A DNA stretch of 64,000 nt from Psoroptes ovis (lineage: Eukaryota > Arthropoda > Arachnida > Sarcoptiformes > Psoroptidae), in the NCBI GenBank assembly GCA_002943765.1, contig PQWQ01000031.1, positions 361,001-425,000 on the forward strand. Reading direction: 5' to 3'. Shown here piece after piece: positions 23,546-34,555 of this stretch. The translations under genes were made by a program, and so were the position numbers. Position 1 is the stretch's first letter, and every line of letters starts with the position of its first letter. Under the pieces are notes generated by a model. That model saw only the letters and a program-made list of their open reading frames with translations, was not told where the DNA came from and made no database searches.

Positions 23546-24372
23546 TCATTTCTCCGAATGAACAATTTCTTTTTTCATTTCGGCCGGCAGCGAATATGTT
23601 TGATCACCAATTTGTTCTTTGACTTTGCCACGAACTATTTCACCCACGAATTCATCATAATCCAATGGACGATGTCGAAGATTATCTTCCATATTGATAA
23701 TTTGTCCAGCAATATATTGATCTTCCAGAATGTGTTTAACCATTGAACAAAATTGTTTTTCATCCAACTTTGCATCGATCATCAATGTATTGCAACGTAT
23801 TCGAGCTGCTGTCAGCAGATCAGCCAAACGATATACATCATCATCGATTGTTTCTGCATCAGCCGTCGAAATGCCATATTTTTTGAAAAATTCATCTTGT
23901 TCTATGAAATATTGATCATCATATTTTGAATCGATATTAACTAAGTTTATAATACAACCACGGCAACCAAATTCATTTGTATTATTTTGCTGCAGTTTTT
24001 CCAAAATATTTTTCGATATCAAATAACCTAGAAAATAATTATATGCTGCCCAAACAATCATTTAATAATTTACATATTTCATATCTACAACATCAGTCAC
24101 TTACGACTTCGATGACCAGCACAATTGACCAATGAATCAATTGGACCAATTTTATTCAAAAAATCTTTGAAAAAACTTTCGTTTGCACAATCACCTTGTA
24201 CGAAATGATGATTAGGCCCATAAAGTTGTGAACTACGAATATTTTTATCAATCGCATATACACTTGAGCCACTTTCAACTAAATCTTTGACCAGTGCATT
24301 GCCTAATCTTGAACTACTCCCGGTGACAAGTGTTTTCAAATTTTTTACAAGAATTTTACCTGCTTTTTGCAT
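23546..24372 (-). CDS. Divergent short-chain dehydrogenase/reductase, HSD17B10-like, probably non-catalytic
   Basis: Two exons, 24372-24105 and 24045-23546 (59-bp intron), give 255 residues, close to the 261 of HSD17B10, the mitochondrial SDR that is also a subunit of mitochondrial RNase P. The Rossmann start is visible: LVTGSSSRLGNALVKDLV, an acidic end to strand 2 (AIDKN), a GDCAN segment and LVNCAG. However, the nucleotide-binding TGxxxGxG reads TGSSSRLG. The catalytic Ser region reads CIINLVNIDSKYDDQ, and no Tyr-x-x-x-Lys pair follows. The tail reads GQIINMEDNLRHRP, as in SDR C-termini. I infer a pseudoenzyme, or a scaffold role. Acceptor choice at 24045 was made to keep the NYFLGYLISKN helix that aligns with the family; a later AG at 24028 also stays in frame. 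Confidence 0.72.
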
Positions 24373-24423
24373 TGTGAATCAATTAATGAACACATGATCA
24401 AACATGTGTTGCAATCATCAAAA

Positions 24424-24446
24424 TATCGATAGTGATAGTATCGATA
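24424..24446. promoter_or_regulatory. Two perfect TATCGATA (DRE-type) motifs
   Basis: TATCGATA occurs at 24424-24431 and again at 24439-24446, 52-75 bp upstream of the SDR start codon and 41 bp after the stop of the next gene. The palindromic motif is the DREF-binding element of Drosophila promoters; use in this organism is inferred from position only. Confidence 0.5.
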
Positions 24447-24486
24447 TCAACAAAGAATTCAAGAAAATTGAATTTTATTCATAAAT

Positions 24487-24870
24487 TTATTGATTAGTAT
24501 CATTATTATTATGATCAAGATTTCGTGAATTATATGTGACGAATGCAATAGCTCCAACGAATGAAAGTAAATACGATGTTAATATGGTCAAACCAAATGG
24601 TTTTGTAATTCTGTCCATTAATATGTTACGATTATGAAGTAAACCATAGCCAGGTTGATAAACACGTTTGAATGGATAGAAAATGAAGAATGACAGCATA
24701 CCGAAGCTGCCACCAGTCACTGTAATGAATGCTATCTGAAATGGTATCGATTCATTTTTAATATTTTTCCAAAATGATCCACGAGGATTTTCGATGCAAT
24801 CCGAATCAACTTTGATTTGATTACTTTGGTTGTTATCTTTATGAAAATATTTTAAATACAAACCATACAT
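24487..24870 (-). CDS. Small membrane protein of unknown function
   Basis: A single-exon ORF of 127 residues. I do not recognise the family. The N-terminal 40 residues are polar (ENPRGSFWKN). Then come a hydrophobic segment (PFQIAFITVTGGSFGML, continuing into SFFIFYPF), a loop with VYQPGYGLLHNRNI, and a second hydrophobic segment (LTILTSYLLSFVGAIAFV). It ends in an Asn/Asp-rich tail. Two membrane helices with both ends on one side is the simplest reading. It lies on the same strand between the SDR gene and TMEM179, 115 bp from the SDR start. The small size and absence of a signal peptide would suit a mitochondrial inner-membrane or ER assembly factor, but that is speculation. Confidence 0.65.
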   Translation of the reverse strand: MYGLYLKYFHKDNNQSNQIKVDSDCIENPRGSFWKNIKNESIPFQIAFITVTGGSFGMLSFFIFYPFKRVYQPGYGLLHNRNILMDRITKPFGLTILTSYLLSFVGAIAFVTYNSRNLDHNNNDTNQ

Positions 24871-25106
24871 CTTTTGGAGCGAATAATTTCAAAAATTAAA
24901 TGTTTATAATTTGCTTATCAAATGTAAATATACGAAACCAAAACAACAATGAGGCCATACAAAAATGTCGGTATTGAATAATTAGAATAACAATTTAATT
25001 ATAAAATAATTGATTTTGAAGAAATTGAGATAAAAATCCAGATACAAATCATAGATTCACTGGCCAGTAAAACTAATGTGGATATTGAAATTAAGATGAG
25101 TAATGA

Positions 25107-25991
25107 CTACGAGAAAATATCATTGAGAAAATACCTTGAATATCCTTCATTACGTCGAAATTGATGTCGACGGCGTTCACTGGTCATACCGGCAATCAAA
25201 TTCAATTGTTCATGATAAAGAAATACTTTACGCATGGATATCATTAATTGAAAACAAACACAAACTAATAGTGCCCATATGCCAAACTAAACAAAATGAT
25301 GGAAATGATTTCGAATCAATTGTGTCAATGAATTGTAAGTAAATAAAATAATAATTACCTGTACAATACCTAAATAATAATAAAAATGTTTAGCCACAAT
25401 CGTACTGTTTGCTCCAATTTCCATCACTGATGCAGCAATATCACATCTGAACAAACAAATATGATGATGAGTACCATATGAAATTTGATAAATTTTCAAT
25501 TTTCTCAGAAAACTTACGAACTGAATCTTTGTGTAACACAATGGCACCATAAATAGAATCCAACGGTTGTGGTAATGCAATCGATCAAAACAAGTAATGT
25601 CACAATACAATCAAAGAAAAAGCATGAAAATGCATGGAAAAATGTGCTGAAATAAATGGAAAATGAATTAAAGCATTTTGATCAGTAAAAATCAATTGAT
25701 CTGATACCATTCTTCATTTTTATACAATAAACGTAATTTCATGAATAATTGTACGAATGAACAAATAAATGTAAATGATCCAATCAATATGGATATGATG
25801 CATGGAGATTTATTGGCCCATTCTGGTTCAAAATGGCCATCATCTTCAATATAATGTCCACATGAAAATAAGGCACAATGTCCACGGAAATCATTAAGAT
25901 GGACACCAAGCGGTATTATCACATACAATGAACAAGACATACATAATAAATGTGTTGCACATTGTATTATTATGAAGATTTTATCATTCAT
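25107..25991 (-). CDS. TMEM179: TMEM179-family four-helix membrane protein
   Basis: Four exons (25991-25708, 25646-25518, 25446-25359, 25286-25107) encode 226 residues; human TMEM179 has about 233. The function of the family is not established. Blocks that match are: an N-terminal helix opening MNDKIFIIIQCATHLLCM; HLNDFRGHCALFSCG after it; a second helix around ISILIGSFTFICSFVQ; a third helix (FFDCIVTLLVLIDCITTTVG followed by FYLWC); a loop with CDIAASVMEIGANS; and a fourth helix in FGIWALLVCVCFQLMIS. The tail is basic. Introns are 61-72 bp and every phase fits. The last exon could be spliced further at GTATTT near 25134, so the extreme C terminus (SRYFLNDIFS) is uncertain. Confidence 0.85.
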
Positions 25992-26208
25992 TTCTTATAA
26001 ATAATATTAATTACAATCGTGATTGCTGAAGCGTAATTGAAAATTGAATAATTGACATACACAAATAAATGAAAACAAAACAATTCGATATTTCGATACG
26101 TGTTATATGAACGAGAGCATTATTATTACCACATGTTTATATTTTGAATTGATTCTGATTTTGACTAGATTTTTAATTTTTCTTAGACATAATTCACCCG
26201 AAAGAATA

Positions 26209-26907
26209 ATGGGTTCATTTGTTAAAGCTCAAAAATCTCATCAACGATTACATCGTGAACGTGTAAATGTATTGGATAAAGGATTCTTGGAACGTAAACA
26301 AGATTATAAGGCACGTGCAGCCGAAAATAATCGTCGTAAAGAAATATTCACCAAATTGCGTAAAAAAGTATTGGACAAAAATCCAGATGAATTTTTCTTC
26401 CGCATGAAATCATCGAATCTGATTGATGGAATTCATTATGATCATCGTAAAGATAATGAAGACGATGAAATATCCAAAGATGAACAAAAATTAATGCTAA
26501 CACAAGATTTGAATTATATCAATTATAGAAGATCAATTGATTTGAAGAAAATTGAAAAATTGAAGCAAGAATTGATTGATCCAAGTAAATTGAAACATAA
26601 AAATAAACATATATTTTTCGTTGACGATAATACTGAAGATTTGAATATCGAAACGAAATTAACTAAGCCTTCATCTAGTAATGATGATGAAGAAATGATG
26701 AAACAATTATCGAATGAAATTAAAGACTTAAAATATCGTCGATTAAAAAATAAATTAAATCGTGAACAATTGCTACGAGCAGTGTCAAAACGAATGCAAT
26801 TAAAAAAACATTTATCCAATCGAAATGAATCAAAGGCGATTAAAATAAAAATGGGCAAAAATGGTAAACTACCAGTTTACCAGTGGAAAATGGAACGAAA
26901 AAAATAA
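26209..26907 (+). CDS. UTP11: UTP11-like U3 snoRNP / small-subunit processome protein
   Basis: A single coding exon of 232 residues. UTP11 is a component of the SSU processome that carries out early cleavages of pre-18S rRNA in the nucleolus. Diagnostic blocks are FVKAQKSHQRLHRERV at the N terminus, LERKQDYKARAAENNRRK, LRKKVLDKNPDEFFFRM, LTQDLNYINYRRSIDLKKIE and KHKNKHIFFVDD. The end is Lys-rich. I start at the ATG at 26209 because MGSFVKAQ matches the family. The upstream in-frame ATG at 26107 would add a hydrophobic leader unlike UTP11, and an acceptor-like TTTTTCTTAG at 26176-26185 suggests a 5'-UTR intron. Confidence 0.92.
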   Translation: MGSFVKAQKSHQRLHRERVNVLDKGFLERKQDYKARAAENNRRKEIFTKLRKKVLDKNPDEFFFRMKSSNLIDGIHYDHRKDNEDDEISKDEQKLMLTQDLNYINYRRSIDLKKIEKLKQELIDPSKLKHKNKHIFFVDDNTEDLNIETKLTKPSSSNDDEEMMKQLSNEIKDLKYRRLKNKLNREQLLRAVSKRMQLKKHLSNRNESKAIKIKMGKNGKLPVYQWKMERKK

Positions 26908-27904
26908 TGATCAATCAATCGAATTGAAGACAAACTAAAAAATTTAATTATTATTCGAATTATTTATTATTTCATTTTTCGATTCCCGATGGGCCATTTG
27001 GACAGATATGCATTTTTTGAAATTATGTTCCATTCTCCATTCTACAAAATTGAAATAATTTTAAATGAATGTCATTCAAATTTCGCAGACTGAATTACAA
27101 CAATCGATTGCAATCACAATTTCAACATTAAGCATTTCACTTGTCACAGAATTGAAACGTTTTTTACTTGAATAAAATTTCGCTTGAAATTATGAAATAT
27201 ACAAATATTGTTTCAGTCCAAATTCATATGAATCTTTCGGTTCATACTTTCATTGTAGCCACGGCTTTGAGATGATCAGTGTTCATAATAATAATTAATA
27301 ATCATTTGACAAAGTTCATAGAACCTTATTTGTTGTTGTACTGTTGAAATGTTTATCGATTCCCATTTATTAATGGTTACCATTAATTTGGACAAAACTG
27401 CAATACTCGAATTGTTCTCGGGTTGAGTTTGTCAAATGAGTTTTGAGATCAAAATGAGCATGCATTTTCGAACATGATCATTTATTTGACGCATTCAAAA
27501 TTTTCATATATAGAAATTCGATTCCGGTGGATCGAGAATGATGATGATTTTCTATAGAAAACAATTGAACATTATTATTACTGTTTCATGTCTATTTTGC
27601 GGCTGAATTTTTAGATGATTAAGTTTTAGACATTCAAAATAATGTATTTAAAAACTATATAATTTATTTCTTTGAACAGAAATGTTTGCTTAAAAGAAAT
27701 AAAAGTATATAAAACCATTTTCAATCATTCAGAGTTTGCAAACATTTCAATTTTTGAAATTGAATCAAAAAGACACCGCGCCAAAAATTGGGATTTTGAT
27801 TTGATTTGATTGGAGAAAAAAATCGTATATAAATCTGTTGAATTTTATTCATTTTAAAATTTTTTTCAAAGTTTGAATTGTGAACAATTGAACACATTGA
27901 AAAA
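26908..27904. other. Intergenic promoter region of the secreted acidic protein gene
   Basis: No gene is visible in this 1-kb spacer. Two TATA-box-like runs occur near the right end, at 27705-27713 (TATATAAAA) and 27826-27833 (TATATAAA). The second lies about 72 bp before the ATG at 27905, so it is a plausible core promoter element; the first may serve an alternative start. Confidence 0.5.
27826..27833 (+). promoter_or_regulatory. TATA-box-like element
   Basis: TATATAAA about 72 bp upstream of the start codon of the secreted acidic protein gene. TATA-like motifs are common by chance in this AT-rich DNA, so position is the only support. Confidence 0.4.
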
Positions 27905-30900
27905 ATGTTGAAAAATTATTTGATTAAAATCATCACAATAATTGTGACGACCATTTTGATTGAATCAGCTTGTTTGAAATTGAATGAAAAACAAGTAGAA
28001 TCAGATTTGATTGCTGAATATTTATTGAACAATTTATTGAGACCATCATCTAGTGGATCATCGAATAGAAATAATAATGATAAAAGTAATTATTTGACAT
28101 CAAAATTAATAATGAACAGCCTTCCATCGAAATCCTGGATGACACAAGAACAGCCGATTGATTTAAATAATGACGATGATTTTGTGGATAATTCGAAAAA
28201 TTTATATTCATCACTATTATTTGATACAATCAATACCAATTACAATAACAATGACAATTATGAAAATGGTGAAAATAATCAAGAGATAGGCTGGTTTGAT
28301 GGACCTGTATTGCCGAAAATAGCTCCACTAAATTCAATGAATGATATCAATGGTGATAATGATGATGATACATATTTTGATAATCTCAAACAATCTGATC
28401 TGATCAATGATGAAAATGGAGAAGAGGTAATTGAATCATCAATAAATCCATATTCATATTTGAACAGTATCAACAAGCAGCAACAATCAATTGATACAAA
28501 TAATAATAATAATAATAAATATGATTCAATCATGAATTTATTATTAGCAAATTATTATTTACAACAATTTTCCAATGAAGCATTGAATGATGATAAAAAT
28601 AATGAAATTAATAAAACAATAGCCCGACATCATGATAATGATAATGATAATAATTTAGAAAAACGAAGACAAAAAATAATTAAACATGAATCGACAACAA
28701 CTACAACAATGAGACCATCATCCACATCGACAGCGGCAACATATGAATCATTGAATCGATCTAAATCATTATCACTGCATAAACATGGAATCAATTCAAA
28801 TTCAAATTCAAACAAATTGTTGAATTCAAATGGCCAAAAAGAATATGCCATGTTACGGCCACCATCGGCAAATGATGAAATAATCAAGAATACAGTGAAA
28901 AACAATAAAGACATGTATGACAATGAATGGCCATCGGAATTGGAACAAGACAATTTATTTGATAATGTAAGTTCTTATTTTATAATTATTTGATTCAGTC
29001 ATATGATTATTCAATAAACTACAGGCACAACCATCAAAACACATTGAATGATTGACGTCATATGATTCATATTATTATCTTTGAATAATCGAATTTTCAC
29101 TGCCACAAATTTTCATCGATTTTTAGAATCCTTTTCAATTTTAACCATTGTTTCGATTTATTTGTGTGTGAGTGATGCTTAGTTATCAGTGAATTCTCAA
29201 TTCTAAAAAGAATCCTGAAACTTAGTACAAATTTCTTAATAAAAGAATTGTTTTGATCTAATTACTAACGAAATAATAATACCCGATAATCTACGAAAAA
29301 ACAAATAAAATTCACGTCATTAGACATTAACAGTGATGATAATTCCATTTTATTTTGGTCGGTGCAAATCCTTGCAGTTTAACTGTTTCCAGAATGATTC
29401 ATATAAAGAAGAAAATAGAGAGATATTCTATATAATTATGAAGAAATAAATTGAATTCGATATTTTGGTATTTTTAAATTTTAAAAATATGAAATAGACA
29501 TGAGCCGATTGATTAATGAAGCATATATAGAATGTTTATCTACCATTTGCCATTATTTGTTAGAGCCAATTGCGTATATACGAGAATTAGATGTGTTTTT
29601 TATGAATGAAATTGATATCAAAGATGTAATTATTTGAATTGATGCAATGAATAAGCATAATTTGTGTGTATTGGCCTTAGTTCCGGTCATGATATATATA
29701 TCCATTGATTCATAAAACAAATTGAAAAATAAAAGTTGTAAAATTTTCAAATTTATTTTATTCATTTTCCATGCAGTAAATGAATAAGTGATTGTTAACC
29801 TTTTCACCATTCAAATCTAATGGAAAATGAAAACATGAATTCAAGTGTTTATGAATTGAAACATAAAGCGATGATTTGAAATGAATTATTATTATTATTT
29901 GTTCATTCATATTTTCTAAAAATAGAAACATTTCCATTAATTGGAATATATGAAATGAATGTCATTCCATCGTTATCTTGACGATTATCATTTGATAACG
30001 ACATTTCTTACATTTCTTTATTTCTATGAGATGTTTACTCTGCTTTTCGGCTTGTTATACTGACCTCACATAAATTCAGAATAAATAGGATTGGTGCATG
30101 CGTTACACATTGGTAGTGTGATAATTAAATCATTAATTTGTTCTTTTTTTCGATAAACAAATAAAAATTAAAAATAGAATTCACTTTAATTAATCATTGG
30201 TTCGTTTTTTCAATAATGCGATTAATCAATCGAATGATTGATTGTATTTCAATGTCATTGTCAATCAATCTAGCATGGCAAAAACACATTTGTTTGAAGA
30301 TTCGAACAAATGAATAATCTTTGATTGAACATAAATTTGGAAAATTTGTGTTTTTATGATCCAAATGAATGAAATCTGATTTCAACCCACGCATTTTGTT
30401 TTTCTCCTATTTTTTGGACCGACATTGACTTTGAAAATGAATGGTAATCATTATAATTGTAATTATTATTATTCTCATATTCATCGATATTTAATCCTTG
30501 ATTTATTCTTGAGAGAATTAAAAATGAATAAATCCTTATTAAAAATATTGATGGTGTTATTTGTTGGTGGTATAGGTGTAGATTATTATTATTATTGCAT
30601 TATGCATTATCAAACAAGAGAATTATAGAACTAAGAATTTTTAGATAAAATTGAAATAACATGGTCCATCATATGAATGTGTAATAATATGAAATTTGAA
30701 TTGAAACACCTACGCAAAATTTACATTTTTTCTATCTATTTTTTTCGAAAGACAAAACAATAAACCTGAATTATATGATAACGGCAATCTATTATAAGCT
30801 CCATTCTTGCATTCATTGCCATTTGAAGATGTCTGTGTGGCTGCTGTTGTGATGTAGATTGTTGTATTGGGTAGTCCCATAAGTTCTTGCCGTTTTTTTA

Positions 30901-31570
30901 AAATTTTTTATATTCTAAAAACGGCAAGAACTTATGGGACAACCTAATATATATGTTGTACATTTATTCGTTTAACTTTTGCAAGAACAAACTATATTTA
31001 CGTAAATAGAAAATTGTTTTACTGTAAAGTTTTTTTTTGGTATAAAATATCAAAAATTTTGTTACAAACATAGACACAAGCAATAATATGAATAATAATA
31101 ATGTGAAATTGAATTTCCTTAAAATGTCGAATGGTGAATATACAACCACTAACTAAAGCAACAATACATACATCCATGCACACACAAAACAAAACAAACA
31201 ATGACTATAAGTTTTTTGATATTGACATTGAAAAATGCTCATAAAATGTCAAAGTTGACCAAAAATGATGATGCAGCTTAAAGAGTGGCAGTGAATATTG
31301 AATTGATTGATTGAATGAATTGTATTTTCGCAATTAAATTATGAATAATCTTTATTTTTCATTCTTTTTACTTAAATTTCCTTGAACCTAATCAAATGTT
31401 TTATTGAATTTAAATTATTTGAAAATTTTAAATTATAGGAAAAATCATTGAAACAGCAACCGAAACAGCATAAAAAACGAATGGTAATGATCACATCAAA
31501 TACTGATGCCAATATTGATGATGATGTTTGGAAATGGCAATTAGATTCATTGAAAAAAATGAAACATTAA
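27905..31570 (+). CDS. Secreted acidic Asn-rich protein, candidate prohormone/granin-like precursor
   Basis: Two exons, 27905-28966 and 31439-31570, join in phase 0 across a 2.47-kb intron and give 397 residues. A clear signal peptide opens it: MLKNYLIKIITIIVTTILIE, then SAC. The mature part is acidic, very rich in Asn, Asp and Ser, and nearly free of cysteine. Dibasic sites are present (EKRRQK at about residue 255 and HKKR in the last exon). Cleavage at the last would release a 29-residue C-terminal peptide that starts MVMITSNTDANIDDD and ends WKWQLDSLKKMKH. A more conserved-looking block reads IGWFDGPVLPKIAPLN near residue 130. Acidic, dibasic-site secretory precursors suggest a neuropeptide or granin-like role, but I recognise no known family. 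The second exon is supported by phase and by its splice sites. Confidence 0.6.
30867..30947. mobile_element. Mariner-type MITE, copy F (near-perfect hairpin)
   Basis: An 81-bp element inside the long intron of the secreted-protein gene. The right arm reads AAACGGCAAGAACTTATGGG then ACAACCTAA; the left arm reads TTGGGTAGTCCCATAAGTTC. Arms of roughly 30 bp pair almost perfectly around an AT-rich loop, and TA dinucleotides flank it. Confidence 0.85.
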
Positions 31571-34201
31571 ACAAATGGATGATGAAATAATTTATTCGAA
31601 TTAATTTGGCACCGAATTTTTTTTTCGTCCTCGAAATTCACCTAAATCAAGAATATTTAATGTAAAAAAACAAAGTCAACCACATATTCAATGAAACAAC
31701 TCGGTGAAACCATTATTTGTTCCTCAATCAATCACCAACACCAACAGCACCACCTTCAAATAAACATTTAAATCAATAAATGTCATTTGTCAATTGACGA
31801 ATAATAATCCTATTTTTCATGATTGAATTCTGCGATGGACCTTTTAATTATATTTCTGTGATGGCAAAATAAATGTGCGACACAACAAATATGTTGAAAA
31901 ATGTATTTAAATTGGACGATATCATCAATTAGTAACCATAATGAAAGCAATGAATTTTGGATAACCATATCAATCATATTGATCCATCAATGACCAATTC
32001 TCAATTGAAATCCGTTAATTATATTACGAATAATACTGACAAATAATATCGTTCTAATCAAACCACGATACTTGAACAATAATTACTAATTGAATCAATC
32101 AAACAAATGAATCACATTTCCTCATAGTGATCAATTGTGAATTCCACAATCATTTTTTGAATGATGAAGAAATATCGTCTCAATAAAATCTGATTGAATT
32201 TGCATATATCTTAAAAAATAAAAAAATTCGAAATTATTTTCAAGATTTCATTTCTTTTTTTGTGCCAATATATATTTGAATGGAAATCGATAATAATTAG
32301 GTATTTGATAATACTGAGAAACAAAGTATCTTAACCGAAAACAACAAAATGGCCTACTACTAACCATATAACAACAATATGGCTAAATGAATCCAGATAT
32401 TGAAATTGAGATATAGTTAGTTTTGATGTATGAAAATGATTTTGCCACCATTTAAATAATCAAATTTATCAATTCCTGGGAACCAGAAAAAAAAGAATTC
32501 AATGGAACCAATAACGAAAAATGTAGGACAACCAGGATTCATATTAAAAAAAATTCTCTGAAAATCGTTTTCCAAACAAAAAAACCAAAATAGTCTGGCG
32601 TCATGACCTCAAAAATGGTAAAATTTTGTTTTTATATTGTCTTCTGATGATATAAGCAATGAATGATTATGTGAAAATCACACATTCAAGAATTTTCATG
32701 GCGAAAAAATAATTGCTACCCCAACCAGCAGCAGTATTTTCAATTTTTCACCTTATTTTCTGAAAATTGGGTCCGATGTGGTCTCATTCTTTTTCACTAA
32801 ATTTCACTGATTCTACTCATGGCCATTGGTTTATTATGGATAAGTAAGTAAGAGTTGAATTAATTGAAAAGTATTATTTCTAATTTAAAAATTAGAAATA
32901 AGCATTTAATGATGATTATGTTTGTATAAGAATGAAGTATTCAAATATATTCAAGTTATGAATACAATTTTGAATTAGTAAGTAAAGTTATAATATTTAA
33001 AAATAGCAAATTTTGTGTGTCGTATGGTCGACAGCAATTTAATTCCGATTTGGTTAGAGAAACGTATTGAATATTGGAGATCGGCAGAACACGAAAAAAT
33101 GCACACGACAATTCCATTTTACGCCTACACAACCCTAAAGTTTTGAATTTGAATAATAATAAATATTTGAACTTGGCAATGAACAACTCAATTCATGGCA
33201 GAGTGAATGAGTTGTGTAATGGAATAATTGCATTCTAATGAAAAGAGTTACAACCTGAATCAATGTTTATGTGAACCTGATCAAAAAAATGTGAGAATTT
33301 TGAATTTTGATTTGATTTACACAGTCAGACAATGTGCATTGGTGCCATTTATAACAAAATTGCGAAATTGATCATTTCCGCGAAATAGAGATTTGAATTT
33401 TGTGTGAAAAAATTTCTTATTTATTTGGATGTTTAAGAAAAATCAATTTGGAAAATTTAAATATTCGATTTCCAATTAATTTTATTTTATTTTTCAAGTC
33501 TTTGAATTTTGAAATATTCGATCCAGTAGAGTTAAGACATCAATTATTACGATGAATGCGTGGGTTTTCAATAGAAAAAAATTCGATTATTCGATTGATG
33601 AATTCGGCGATAATCCAAAGCAGCAATCACAATAGAATTTGGTATTCGGATTCGTCGAATTTGCATTATTTTCTCAAGTTTTTTTTCTTTTGATTAAGAC
33701 TTTTCATGTGACTTTTTGTTTATTTGCAATTTACATGATGAAATTTAAATGTTCAAAGATTGTAAATTGATTAATGTTTAAAGATAAAATCGGCTTTCGG
33801 AGCCAATCGGGAATTGTTTTTTTCGAGTTATCATTTGATTAAACTTGACTATTTTCAATAATAATAATAAACTTGAAGACAACATTTAAAATCAATTAAC
33901 AAAATTCAATGAATTTTGTTTTGTTTTTAAATAATTTACTTTAGTAAAAAATGGCGTTGTTTACGCTTTTGCAGAGCTCACGAGTATGCTACCACTGACG
34001 CGATGCGGCAAGTAGTTATTTATTTGGTTATTTCTTAAAAACTGTAACTTTTTTATTGTTTGAATGTAAATATGTTGACTAGGATTTTTCGCCATAAAAT
34101 TGCTATTTTCTTGTAATTACCTTTGTGTCACTATGTTTGATTTAATGAAGAAAAAATTTCTGCCAAAACAACCGACATCACTTAATTTGTAAAAAAACAG
34201 A
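31571..34201. other. 2.6-kb AT-rich gene desert
   Basis: I see no supportable gene, RNA or transposon end here. A somewhat GC-richer patch at 33950-34020 (with ATGGCGTTGTTTACGC) could be an untranslated first exon of the CHHC-finger gene that follows, and a similar patch lies at 33015-33140. Both remain unexplained. Confidence 0.45.
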
Positions 34202-34510
34202 ATGATTATTATTTATTCACAAAAAATTTGTCCATACGATTCAAAGCATAAAGTAAATTGTTATCTTTATCGTCTACATTTATCAATTTGTCCAAAGAAA
34301 ACTGCAACAAATGAAAATGAAGATAATGATAATGTTTCAATTCGTTCAACATCCACAATTGATTCTTCTGATGAAGAAACGAAAGAATCCAACATGAAAG
34401 AAATGCATTTATTGACAATCAAACAATACTTCTCGGCATCATATCGACGAAGAAATTCATATCGTGAACGTTTGGAAAATTATTTACGAAGTAAGTTAAA
34501 CGAAAAATAA
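34202..34510 (+). CDS. Small CHHC zinc-finger protein, GTSF1/U11-48K type
   Basis: An ORF of 102 residues. Its N-terminal third contains CPYDSKHKVNCYLYRLHLSI followed by C, i.e. Cys-x5-His...His-x3-Cys, the CHHC finger found in GTSF1/Asterix, U11-48K and TRM13. CPYD at the start and the spacing favour GTSF1. The rest is an acidic stretch (SSDEETKESN) and a basic tail with KQYFSASYRRRNSYRERLEN. GTSF1 proteins normally carry two such fingers; only one is visible here. An acceptor-like AAAACAG directly before the ATG suggests that an upstream exon is missing, possibly with the other finger. GTSF1 proteins partner small-RNA effectors (Piwi in flies and mice, an RdRP complex in nematodes). It is convergent with the giant gene, 45 bp away. 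Confidence 0.6.
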   Translation: MIIIYSQKICPYDSKHKVNCYLYRLHLSICPKKTATNENEDNDNVSIRSTSTIDSSDEETKESNMKEMHLLTIKQYFSASYRRRNSYRERLENYLRSKLNEK

Positions 34511-34555
34511 ATAAACATTTATTTGATAAACAAAAACATATGACATATGACAAAG

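Noticed and set aside
26107..26208. N-terminal extension of UTP11 with a hydrophobic leader
   Set aside because: A nucleolar protein should not have a signal-like segment, and the family start matches the ATG at 26209.
32956..33186. 76-codon minus-strand frame in the 31.6-34.2-kb desert
   Set aside because: No motif, no splice context, composition like the surrounding spacer.
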